From Deltaproteobacteria bacterium RBG_13_52_11 (GTDB lineage: Bacteria; Desulfobacterota; B13-G15; RBG-16-54-18): a stretch of DNA of 8,535 bases. Position 1 is the first letter of the stretch; every line of letters starts with the position of its first letter. Shown piece by piece: positions 1 through 5,785 of the stretch. Below the pieces are notes generated by a model. It did no database searches. It was not told where the DNA came from and saw only the letters and a program-made list of their open reading frames with translations. Made by a program: the position numbers and the translations under genes. The stretch is from contig MGQF01000064.1 in the NCBI GenBank assembly GCA_001797745.1, positions 2,057-10,591 of the forward strand. Direction: 5' to 3'.

Positions 1-159
1 GCCGATCTGAAAGTTGAATATGCGCCGCCTCGCCCGGGAGATGTAAAACATTCTCTGGCCAGTATAGAGAAGGCGAAGATGCTTTTAAGGTATGAGCCTA
101 CAGTCCCTTTCGGCGAGGGGTTGCGCAGGACGGTGGAATGGTTCGAGTCAAAGAGGTAA
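1..159 (+). CDS. NAD-dependent sugar-nucleotide epimerase, C-terminal fragment
   Basis: This is the last 52 codons of a gene that begins left of the window; the frame is open from base 1 and stops at TAA 157-159. The peptide contains PRPGDVKHSLASIEKAK followed by a segment ending in GLRRTVEWF. This is the typical C-terminus of extended short-chain dehydrogenases of the UDP-glucose/UDP-GlcNAc 4-epimerase (GalE/WbpP-like) group. Members interconvert C4 epimers of nucleotide sugars in the cytoplasm for surface glycan synthesis. The catalytic domain is outside the window, so the substrate cannot be assigned; a dehydratase or decarboxylase of the same superfamily is possible. The next gene starts 22 bp before its stop, and the following glycan genes support a polysaccharide role. 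Confidence 0.8.
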   Translation, partial: ADLKVEYAPPRPGDVKHSLASIEKAKMLLRYEPTVPFGEGLRRTVEWFESKR

Positions 160-989
160 AAAACATCCTCACCGTTGATGTGGAAGAGTCCTTCCACAGA
201 AACGACCTCCACCTCTCCCGGCAGCAGCGTGAGTTGATGGGGGGGAGGGTGATCGAGCAGACGGAGCGGCTTGTCGCCCTGCTGAAGGCCGCCGGCCAGC
301 GGGGGACCTTTTTCGTCCTCGGGGAGGTCGCGGAAAAGTACCCTGCCCTGGTGCGGATGTTGGGGGAGGATGGATTCGAGCTCGGCCTGCATAGCTATTG
401 TCACCGTCTCGTCTACGAACAGGGGGAGGAGGAGTTTCGTCGCGAGACCCAGGCGGCGAAGACCATGCTGGAGGAGATGGGAGGGAGGGAGGTCGTCGGG
501 TTTCGGGCCCCTTCGTGGTCCATTACCCAAAAATCCCTCTGGGCGCTGAGGATACTGGCCGATATGGGATTTCAGTACGACTCCAGCATCCTCCCTGCCC
601 GGGCCTATCTGGGGGGAATACCTTGGTCCAATCCCCTGATACACCGGAGGGCAGAGGCAGAGATCATCGAGGTACCTCCCTCCATTATAAAAATAGGGCG
701 TTTTCGCCTCCCCTTCTCAGGTGGGTTGTATCTCAGGACGTTGCCCTATGGCTTTATCCGGTACTGTATTACGAGGTTAAACAAAAAGGGGGTTCCCGCC
801 GTCATCTACCTTCATCCATGGGAGCTGGATACAGATCTCCCACGAATAGGAGTGGGCTGGAAAGGGAGGTATGCCCTCTACCACAATCTGGATACCGTGC
901 AGCCCAAGGTGGAGCAATTGCTTAAGGAGTTTTCCTTCGCCCCTGTTTGTGAGGCATTGGGAGATGCGAATTTCCTTTGTGGACCATAA
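138..989 (+). CDS. Polysaccharide deacetylase, XrtA/PEP-CTERM-locus type
   Basis: 283 residues. It carries the NodB-type carbohydrate esterase 4 fold: LTVDVEES with D14 as presumed catalytic base, a metal-binding H85-SYC-H89 (HxxxH), the RAPSWS motif at 123-128, and a late YLHPWELD around H226. The short TVDVEE start of the domain, the RAPSWS form and the HPWE motif are those of the deacetylase subfamily often encoded beside exosortase XrtA loci. Such enzymes remove acetyl groups from N-acetylated sugars in an exopolysaccharide or its precursor. No signal peptide is visible, so it probably acts on the cytoplasmic side. ATG 138 is effectively forced, because the domain begins about ten residues later and no better start follows; it overlaps the epimerase stop by 22 bp. 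The subfamily call is from motif memory, not a search. No exosortase gene is in the window. Confidence 0.87.
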   Translation: MVRVKEVKNILTVDVEESFHRNDLHLSRQQRELMGGRVIEQTERLVALLKAAGQRGTFFVLGEVAEKYPALVRMLGEDGFELGLHSYCHRLVYEQGEEEFRRETQAAKTMLEEMGGREVVGFRAPSWSITQKSLWALRILADMGFQYDSSILPARAYLGGIPWSNPLIHRRAEAEIIEVPPSIIKIGRFRLPFSGGLYLRTLPYGFIRYCITRLNKKGVPAVIYLHPWELDTDLPRIGVGWKGRYALYHNLDTVQPKVEQLLKEFSFAPVCEALGDANFLCGP

Positions 990-1962
990 GCGCCAGTATC
1001 GCAAGATCAAGGTGGAGCTGTCATTCATCCTCGTGAACTGGAACACCAAGGGGCTTATCCTGGAGGCCCTGCGTTCCATCGTGGACACTGTTCATGGTTA
1101 TGGGTATGAGATTTTGGTAGTGGACAATGGTTCGAAGGATGGGAGTCCCGAGGCCATCAGTAAGGCATTTCCCCAGGTCCGTCTCATCCTCAACAACAGA
1201 AACCATGGCTTTGCCCGGGCCGTTAACCAGGCCCTTGTCCAGGCAACGGGGAGCTATATCGTTCTGTTGAACAGCGATGCCCGACTCATGGAAGGGGCAA
1301 TCCAGGCCCTCGTGGCCTTTATGGAGAAAGAAACCGATGTGGGTATCGCAGGGGGGCAGCTGATTAACGCGGATGGGTCACGTCAGAACTCCATTGCCCC
1401 CTTCCCGTCGCTGGCAACGGAACTGCTCAACAAACGTCTGTTGCGGACCCTCTTCCCCCACCAATACCCGGGTAAAGAAGGGAATTATCCCTACCCCATA
1501 GACGTGGATTCCTTGGTGGGTGCCTGTATAATCGTCCGTTGCCAGGCCATAGAAGAGGTAGGGAACTTAGATGATGGGTATTTCTTCTTTATGGAGGAGA
1601 CCGACTGGTGCTTTCGGATGCGGGAGAAGGGCTGGCGGATCAGTTTTGTCCCTGGAGCACAAATCCTCCATCTGCAGGGTGCTAGTGCCTCCATGGCCAA
1701 GGCCGAGGCCCGGATTGAGTACTATCGTTCCCGATACCGCTTCTTCATCACGTGGTACGGGAGGGGGAAGGCGGTCCTCTTAAAAGCGGGGCTGGTGCTG
1801 CGCCTCGTAGGAGAGGTAGCAATCAATTCCTCCTTGTTCTGGAACAAGCGGTATCGTGAGCGCTGGAGGGGCTACTGCCGGCTTTTGCTCTGGCACCTCA
1901 GGTTCTGTCCATCCAATGAGGGTTTGAGAGAGGTGAAATATGTTACGACAGATCAGCGATAG
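964..1962 (+). CDS. Glycosyltransferase family 2 protein (rhamnosyltransferase-like)
   Basis: 332 residues from ATG 964. The GT-A fold begins with FILVNWNTKG (21-30), followed by EILVVDNGSKDG with D54, then LNSDAR (102-107), the DxD-like metal and nucleotide-sugar site. E212-T-D214 in MEETDWCFRMREKGW is the usual acceptor-side catalytic region. ILHLQGAS (235-241) matches the histidine loop of WbbL-like family 2 enzymes. It should transfer a sugar, possibly a deoxyhexose, from a nucleotide donor to a growing surface glycan at the cytoplasmic membrane face; donor and acceptor are not readable. The open frame extends up to 871, but ATG 964 has GAGG 9 nt upstream (951-954) and gives a normal N-terminus. 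GTG 1012 is the main alternative and would remove the 26-bp overlap with the deacetylase. Confidence 0.88.
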   Translation: MRISFVDHKRQYRKIKVELSFILVNWNTKGLILEALRSIVDTVHGYGYEILVVDNGSKDGSPEAISKAFPQVRLILNNRNHGFARAVNQALVQATGSYIVLLNSDARLMEGAIQALVAFMEKETDVGIAGGQLINADGSRQNSIAPFPSLATELLNKRLLRTLFPHQYPGKEGNYPYPIDVDSLVGACIIVRCQAIEEVGNLDDGYFFFMEETDWCFRMREKGWRISFVPGAQILHLQGASASMAKAEARIEYYRSRYRFFITWYGRGKAVLLKAGLVLRLVGEVAINSSLFWNKRYRERWRGYCRLLLWHLRFCPSNEGLREVKYVTTDQR

Positions 1963-2944
1963 AATTGACGTCAATACGCTCGTGCAGCGGTTCAAAAAGA
2001 CCACCCTCCTCGTGGTGGGTGACATCATGATCGATGAGTTTATCTGGGGAACGGTCTCCCGGATCTCTCCTGAGGCCCCGGTGCCGGTGGTCGCCGTCAC
2101 CCATGAGGACCTCCTGCTGGGGGGTGCTGCCAATGTGGTGCATAACGTCCACAGCTTGGGGGGGCGGGCCTTGCTGGCCGGGGTGATTGAGGACGATCGG
2201 ATGGGAGAGAAGATCAAGGATCTCTTGGCAGAGCAGCAGATTGACAGGGGAGGGCTTGTAGTTCAAGCAGGAAGGCCGACAACGGTCAAAACGAGGATCA
2301 TCGCCCACAGCCAGCAGGTGGTCCGCTTTGACCGAGAGAAGCTTGAACCTATCAGCACGCAGAGCCTGGAAAGCCTTCTCCAGTACATCGATAAGAACTG
2401 GGATCAGGTCGACGGGGTCATTGTCTCAGACTATGGCAAGGGTTTGATCATCCCAGAACTAATGGATTTTATCATGAATAGAAAGAGGGACGATGGGAAA
2501 TTGGTTGCTGTGGACCCCAAGATGAATAATTTTAGCCTCTATACAGGGGCGACCATCGTGACCCCCAACCGTCAGGAGGCAGAAGCGGCCGCAGGCAAGC
2601 AGATCAAGGATGAGGGCTCACTCATGGAGGTGGGGCGGGACTTGCTGGAGCGGTTTGCCAGCCAGGCGATCCTCATCACCAGGGGTGAGGAGGGAATGGT
2701 ACTCTTTGAACGAGAGGGAGAGGTTGTCAATGTCCCGACCGTTGCCAAGGAGGTCTATGATGTTACGGGGGCAGGGGACACGGTGATCAGCACCCTGACC
2801 TTAGCCCTGGCCTCAGGGAGCGACTTTCCAGAGGCGGCGGTTGTAGCCAACTATGCCGCTGGGATCGTGGTGGGCAAGGTGGGCACCGCCACTGTTACGC
2901 CTGATGAGTTAAAGAAGGCTATTGCCGAACGCGTCCACCCTTAA
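1940..2944 (+). CDS. rfaE1: D-glycero-beta-D-manno-heptose-7-phosphate kinase (standalone)
   Basis: 334 residues of the PfkB/ribokinase family. It phosphorylates heptose 7-phosphate at C1 in the ADP-L-glycero-D-manno-heptose pathway, which supplies LPS inner-core heptose. Visible features are LLVVGDIMIDEFIWG (23-37), the substrate-side GGAANVVHNV (61-70), the ATP-site VTPNRQEAE (207-215), and the family signature DVTGAGD (274-280) with catalytic D280. Length matches the kinase domain alone; bifunctional HldE adds an adenylyltransferase domain of roughly 140 residues, which is absent here and must be encoded elsewhere. ATG 1940 is preceded by GAGAGGTG at 1928-1935 and lies 23 bp inside the glycosyltransferase gene. 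A different PfkB sugar kinase is unlikely given the N-terminal motif. Confidence 0.93.
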   Translation: MLRQISDRIDVNTLVQRFKKTTLLVVGDIMIDEFIWGTVSRISPEAPVPVVAVTHEDLLLGGAANVVHNVHSLGGRALLAGVIEDDRMGEKIKDLLAEQQIDRGGLVVQAGRPTTVKTRIIAHSQQVVRFDREKLEPISTQSLESLLQYIDKNWDQVDGVIVSDYGKGLIIPELMDFIMNRKRDDGKLVAVDPKMNNFSLYTGATIVTPNRQEAEAAAGKQIKDEGSLMEVGRDLLERFASQAILITRGEEGMVLFEREGEVVNVPTVAKEVYDVTGAGDTVISTLTLALASGSDFPEAAVVANYAAGIVVGKVGTATVTPDELKKAIAERVHP

Positions 2945-2966
2945 AGACCTCTCGCAAGGATAGCAA

Positions 2967-2994
2967 CTCTCTGTTCTGCAGCAGAGAGGAACAG
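2967..2994. repeat. Overlapping inverted repeats (two mutually exclusive hairpins)
   Basis: CTCTCTG (2967-2973) pairs perfectly with CAGAGAG (2982-2988). CTGTTC (2971-2976) pairs perfectly with GAACAG (2989-2994). The two stems share bases, so only one can form at a time. They begin 23 bp after the rfaE1 stop. The following sequence is A-rich and not T-rich, so it is not a classical rho-independent terminator; it could be a 3'-end stabilising hairpin or chance. Confidence 0.5.
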
Positions 2995-3075
2995 AATAAA
3001 AAGAAAGCTATACCAATCTCGTCACCGATTTTGCCCGGGCAGAAGGGGAGGATATTGGAGATTGTTGTTGAAATG

Positions 3076-3111
3076 CCCTTGGAGGCCAGGGAAATCGCCC
3101 TGGGCGATTTC
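3076..3111. repeat. Perfect 21-bp palindrome with overlapping alternative stems
   Basis: GAAATCGCCC (3091-3100) and GGGCGATTTC (3102-3111) are exact reverse complements around a single T. CCAGGG (3086-3091) also pairs exactly with CCCTGG (3098-3103), and CCCT (3076-3079) can pair with AGGG (3088-3091). These stems compete with each other. A TATAAT hexamer follows at 3116-3121, but no good -35 is present at the usual distance. Possible roles are an operator for a dimeric regulator or a folding RNA leader; neither is proven. Confidence 0.55.
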
Positions 3112-3115
3112 GGTC

Positions 3116-3121
3116 TATAAT
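3116..3121 (+). promoter_or_regulatory. Possible -10 hexamer TATAAT upstream of the glycosylase operon
   Basis: An exact TATAAT lies 5 bp right of the 21-bp palindrome. The position of a -35 with 16-18 bp spacing falls inside the palindrome and reads AATCGC or similar, a poor match to TTGACA, so a promoter here would need an activator or be weak. A transcript from here would have a leader of roughly 150 nt before GTG 3278. Confidence 0.25.
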
Positions 3122-3277
3122 TAATCTCCTGCATAGCCTAGACGTCCAGAAAAAGCTAGTTTTCCCCGACCCTTTATCAAAAACATTCGCCTCCATCCCT
3201 TTTTGTTCGCATCGCTTCCCTGTTGCAATTTTTTGTTCCTTATGTTAGGCTTTTGGTACACTTATGAAAGATTTTTT

Positions 3278-3931
3278 GTGAAAGAATTACTAATTATTTA
3301 TCATAATTTATTAAAGTTTTTCGGGGGACAGGGATGGTGGCCGGCAGAGACCCCTTTCGAAGTAGTGGTGGGGGCCATCTTGACCCAAAATACGGCCTGG
3401 AGAAATGTGGAGCGGGCGATAGAGAACCTCAAGGAAGAGGGGGTGCTGACCCCTCAAGGTTTGAGTAGACTCGATGGAACGAGATTAGCAGAGCTCATCA
3501 AGCCGGCGGGCTATTATAACGTCAAGGCCAAGCGGCTGAAGAATCTGATGGCATTCCTCGACGGCGAATATGGGGGGGATCTCACGAAGATGTTCAATGC
3601 ACCCCTTCCAAGTTTGAGGGAAACGATTCTTGCAGTAAAGGGCATCGGTCCTGAGACGGCCGATAGTATCCTCCTCTATGCGGGTGAAAAGCCTATTTTT
3701 GTAGTCGATGCCTATACAAAGAGGGTTCTGTCTCGACACGACATGATCACTGATGGGGAATCGTATGGAGATATCCAAGACCTGTTCATGCGGAACCTCC
3801 CTCAAGATATATCTCTGTACAAGGAATATCACGCCCTCTTCGTTCAATTAGCGAAGACATTCTGTAAGACAAAACCCCTTTGCGCAGGTTGCCCTTTGGA
3901 GGAGGTATGGCCTACGTCGAACGGGAAATAA
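3278..3931 (+). CDS. Endonuclease III-related HhH-GPD DNA glycosylase (MagIII-like)
   Basis: 217 residues from GTG 3278. It excises damaged bases in base-excision repair. The N-terminus has WWPAETPFEVVVGAILTQNT (20-39), the usual opening of this subfamily. The helix-hairpin-helix GPD motif is KGIGPETADSILLYA (121-135), and catalytic Asp is D144 in VVDAYTKR. The residue matching the E. coli endonuclease III lyase Lys120 is E126, so a monofunctional glycosylase of the 3-methyladenine type is more likely than an AP lyase. The Fe-S loop has C196, C202 and C205 but W211 where the fourth Cys is expected. The start is uncertain: frame-open TTG 3203 and ATG 3242 lie upstream but add a hydrophobic stretch unlike the family, while GTG 3278 has only a weak AAAG. 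The gene end overlaps ttcA by 25 bp. Confidence 0.85.
   Translation: MKELLIIYHNLLKFFGGQGWWPAETPFEVVVGAILTQNTAWRNVERAIENLKEEGVLTPQGLSRLDGTRLAELIKPAGYYNVKAKRLKNLMAFLDGEYGGDLTKMFNAPLPSLRETILAVKGIGPETADSILLYAGEKPIFVVDAYTKRVLSRHDMITDGESYGDIQDLFMRNLPQDISLYKEYHALFVQLAKTFCKTKPLCAGCPLEEVWPTSNGK
3898..3906 (+). promoter_or_regulatory. Ribosome binding site deciding the ttcA start
   Basis: GGAGGAGGT directly precedes ATG 3907; its first GGAGG (3898-3902) leaves a 4-nt spacer. It lies within the final codons of the glycosylase gene (the PLEEV segment). It favours ATG 3907 over the in-frame TTG 3880 further upstream. Confidence 0.65.
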
Positions 3932-4647
3932 GACGGCTGGTTGGAAGGGCAATACACCACTATCGCTTGATCGAGGATGGCGACCGGATACTGGTGGCCC
4001 TTTCCGGAGGTAAGGACAGCCTGGTGATGTTGAACATCCTGCACGAGCGCAGACCCCGAGTGCCTATAGACTATGAACTGAAGGTGGTGACAATCGATCT
4101 TGGATACGAAGGGAGTAATTTTGAACCTTTAAAGGGGTATATGAGGGATCTCGGGTACGACTTTATCCTCAAAAGGACCCAGATCGGGCCATTGGCCCAG
4201 AGCGATCACAACCGAGAAAATCCCTGTTTCCTCTGTGCGCGGTTGAGACGAAAGGTCTTCTTCGAGACCGCTCAGGAACTCGGGTGTAATAAAGTAGCCT
4301 TGGGACACAATAAGGATGACATTATAGAGACCTTCTTGCTCAATACCTTTTACCGTGGTGAGATAAGCACCATGGTCCCCCATCAAGTCCTCTTTGGGGG
4401 CAAGCTCGCCATCATCAGGCCCTTGGCCCTGGTAGAGGAGGACAAGGTCCGGTCCTACGCCAGACTTCGTGACTTCCCCGAGGTCAAAGATAGGTGCCCC
4501 ACGCGCGGTACGACCCGTAGAGGGCAGATAAAAAACCTGCTGGGGGAGCTGGATAAGATGGATAGAAGGATAAAGAAGAACATCTTTGCCGCCCTCAGCA
4601 ACGTCAAGGGGGAATACCTCTTAAATGCACATGTATCCTTTCGTTAA
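3907..4647 (+). CDS. ttcA: TtcA-family tRNA 2-thiocytidine biosynthesis protein
   Basis: 246 residues of the PP-loop ATP pyrophosphatase superfamily. TtcA activates C32 of certain tRNAs by adenylation and replaces the 2-oxygen with sulfur, using a 4Fe-4S cluster. The PP-loop is SGGKDS (33-38). The cluster ligands are C107 and C110 in PCFLCARLRR, and C197 in DRCPTRG, which lines up with the third ligand (Cys222) of the E. coli enzyme. GHNKDDIIETFLLN (133-146) is the typical second ATP-site block. The protein is shorter than E. coli TtcA (about 310 residues), mostly at the ends, so a related thiolation target is possible. It overlaps the glycosylase by 25 bp and the methyltransferase by 23 bp, so the three are probably cotranslated. 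Confidence 0.85.
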   Translation: MAYVEREIRRLVGRAIHHYRLIEDGDRILVALSGGKDSLVMLNILHERRPRVPIDYELKVVTIDLGYEGSNFEPLKGYMRDLGYDFILKRTQIGPLAQSDHNRENPCFLCARLRRKVFFETAQELGCNKVALGHNKDDIIETFLLNTFYRGEISTMVPHQVLFGGKLAIIRPLALVEEDKVRSYARLRDFPEVKDRCPTRGTTRRGQIKNLLGELDKMDRRIKKNIFAALSNVKGEYLLNAHVSFR

Positions 4648-5356
4648 GCTCAGTTTTATCATAGCGTTCTCCTTGGTTTTGCTCACCTGCTCCACTCAGC
4701 GGGGTGAGGAGGATGTCTATCAAGCCGCTTGCCAGCGGATGGTCAAGGAAGACATCCAAAGGCGGGGGATCGATGACAAGAGGGTCTTGCAGGCCATGCT
4801 GAAGGTGAAACGGCACCTCTTTGTCCCTGAAAATTATCGCCACATGGCCTATGCGGATCGCCCCCTGCCCATTGGAGAAGGGCAGACCATATCCCAGCCC
4901 TATATTGTGGCCCTGATGACCTATCACCTTCACCTTAAGCCTGAAGATAAGGTCTTGGAAATCGGAACCGGCTCTGGGTACCAGGCCGCTGTCTTGGCTG
5001 AGTTGGCAAAGGACGTATATTCTATTGAAATCATTGAACAGTTATCCCGCACGGCCCAAGAGCGTCTGCGGGAATTGGGCTACACCAATGTGTGGGTAAA
5101 GTGCGGCGATGGTTTTTACGGTTGGACCGAACACGCCCCCTATGATGCCGTTATCATAACCTGTGCTACACCGACAATCCCTGAGCACTTGGTTGAGCAA
5201 CTCGGGGAAGGAGGGAGGATGGTATTGCCCTTAGGCAGTGAGCCCTTTCACCAATCCCTCACGTTGATCACCAAGAGGGGAGGGAAGATTGAGAAGCAAC
5301 TGATTACGGACGTCGTCTTCGTCCCGATGACAGGGGAGATAGAAGAAAAGAAGTAA
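4625..5356 (+). CDS. pcm: Protein-L-isoaspartate O-methyltransferase with N-terminal signal sequence
   Basis: 243 residues. Pcm methylates isoaspartyl residues in aged proteins with S-adenosylmethionine, starting their repair. The core begins at MVKEDIQRRGI (39-49), followed by RHLFVPE (63-69), GQTISQP (86-92, S90), the SAM-binding LEIGTGSGYQ (111-120) and TCATPTIPEHL (179-189). Before this core are about 38 extra residues: a hydrophobic segment around 9-20 and then LLTC with C22, a near-lipobox (Thr at -1 is atypical). This suggests an exported or lipoprotein form, which is odd for a SAM-dependent enzyme. Cytosolic Pcm usually starts at the equivalent of M39 (ATG 4739), but that codon lacks a clear Shine-Dalgarno, while AGGGGGA (4607-4613) lies 11 nt before ATG 4625. 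The stop overlaps the next ATG by one base. Confidence 0.9.
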   Translation: MHMYPFVKLSFIIAFSLVLLTCSTQRGEEDVYQAACQRMVKEDIQRRGIDDKRVLQAMLKVKRHLFVPENYRHMAYADRPLPIGEGQTISQPYIVALMTYHLHLKPEDKVLEIGTGSGYQAAVLAELAKDVYSIEIIEQLSRTAQERLRELGYTNVWVKCGDGFYGWTEHAPYDAVIITCATPTIPEHLVEQLGEGGRMVLPLGSEPFHQSLTLITKRGGKIEKQLITDVVFVPMTGEIEEKK

Positions 5357-5742
5357 TGGTTCAGAAGAGGGTTACTATCTGTGTCATCGATGGACAAGGG
5401 GGCGGGATAGGGAGTACTATTGTCAAGAAGCTCAAGGAGGAATTTGGAGAGCGGGTGGACATCATTGCGTTAGGGACCAATTCCATCGCCGCGGCAGCTA
5501 TGATGAAGGTACGGGCCAATCGGGGTGCTACGGGGGAGAATGCCATCGTGCGGACCGTTCCGCAGGCCGATTATATCATCGGCTTCATCAGCATCGTGAT
5601 GGCCAACGCCATGATGGGTGAGTTGACTCCCTCGATGGCCGAGCCAATCGCTTCCAGCCATGCCCACGAAATTTTACTCCCCATCTCTCAGGGAGGTATC
5701 CATTGTGAAGGTGACGCATCAACCTTTGCCTCAGGTAGCTGA
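5356..5742 (+). CDS. DUF3842 family protein, reading frame disrupted near its 3' end
   Basis: This frame encodes 128 residues. It has the DUF3842 pattern: VIDGQGGGIG (10-19), IIALGTN (36-42), GATGENA (57-63), YIIGFISIVMANAMMGELTP (73-92) and HEILLPI (104-110). The family is conserved, its function unknown; the glycine-rich start suggests a nucleotide-binding fold (inference). After about residue 115 the sequence loses similarity and stops at TGA 5740-5742. The expected tail is instead present in another frame from about 5702 to 5785. The gene therefore has a frameshift, either a sequence error, a true mutation or recoding. It starts on the last base of pcm (TAATG), so it is in the same operon. 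Confidence 0.8.
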   Translation: MVQKRVTICVIDGQGGGIGSTIVKKLKEEFGERVDIIALGTNSIAAAAMMKVRANRGATGENAIVRTVPQADYIIGFISIVMANAMMGELTPSMAEPIASSHAHEILLPISQGGIHCEGDASTFASGS

Positions 5743-5785
5743 AGATATTGTCTTGAAAGAGTTGAAGGAGCGCATCGATGAGTGA
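5702..5785 (+). pseudogene. Displaced C-terminal segment of the DUF3842 gene
   Basis: Reading in frame from 5702 gives IVKVTHQPLPQVAEDIV, followed by a charged helix ending in ERIDE and a TGA at 5783-5785. The hydrophobic-V-V-G-V then PLP pattern is that of DUF3842 C-termini. It joins the upstream frame if one base is skipped, or two bases are restored, between about 5679 and 5702. With the two-base version (an AT lost from a CATATTG-like original at 5701-5704), the spacing to the family pattern is best. Total length would then be near 143 residues. Confidence 0.6.
5765..5770 (+). promoter_or_regulatory. Strong Shine-Dalgarno for the 37-residue ORF
   Basis: AAGGAG is followed by a 7-nt spacer and ATG 5778, a near-ideal arrangement. 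It lies inside the displaced DUF3842 tail. It is the best evidence that the small downstream frame is translated. Confidence 0.55.

Larger units (their letters stand above)
2945..3277 (+). other. 333-bp intergenic gap with nested inverted repeats
   Basis: The gap lies between the glycan operon and the glycosylase operon. I see no convincing gene: short open frames on both strands have no Shine-Dalgarno and no recognisable domain. It holds two groups of inverted repeats (2967-2994 and 3076-3111), a GCCCGGGC palindrome at 3033-3040, a TATAAT hexamer at 3116-3121, and a T-rich, AT-rich right half from about 3200. Neither hairpin group is followed by a T-run on either strand, so no standard intrinsic terminator is called. 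The promoter of the downstream operon must lie here or upstream. Confidence 0.7.

Noticed and set aside
140..150. GGTTCGAGTC, similar to a tRNA T-loop
   Set aside because: The flanks do not pair as a T-stem and no anticodon or acceptor arm is found; the bases are in the epimerase/deacetylase overlap.
398..925. 175-codon + strand open frame inside the deacetylase gene
   Set aside because: It is low-complexity, rich in Gly, Arg, Ser and Pro, shows no domain, and is fully covered by a well-supported gene in another frame.
1964..1975. 12-bp palindrome ATTGACGTCAAT near the start of rfaE1
   Set aside because: It is inside codons with good coding sense and has no repeat nearby; a 12-bp palindrome of this kind can be chance.
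3008..3196. Minus-strand open frame of 62 codons in the intergenic gap, with another at 2919-3134
   Set aside because: Both are rich in Arg/Ser/Pro, have no clear Shine-Dalgarno and run through the inverted repeats; no domain is recognisable.
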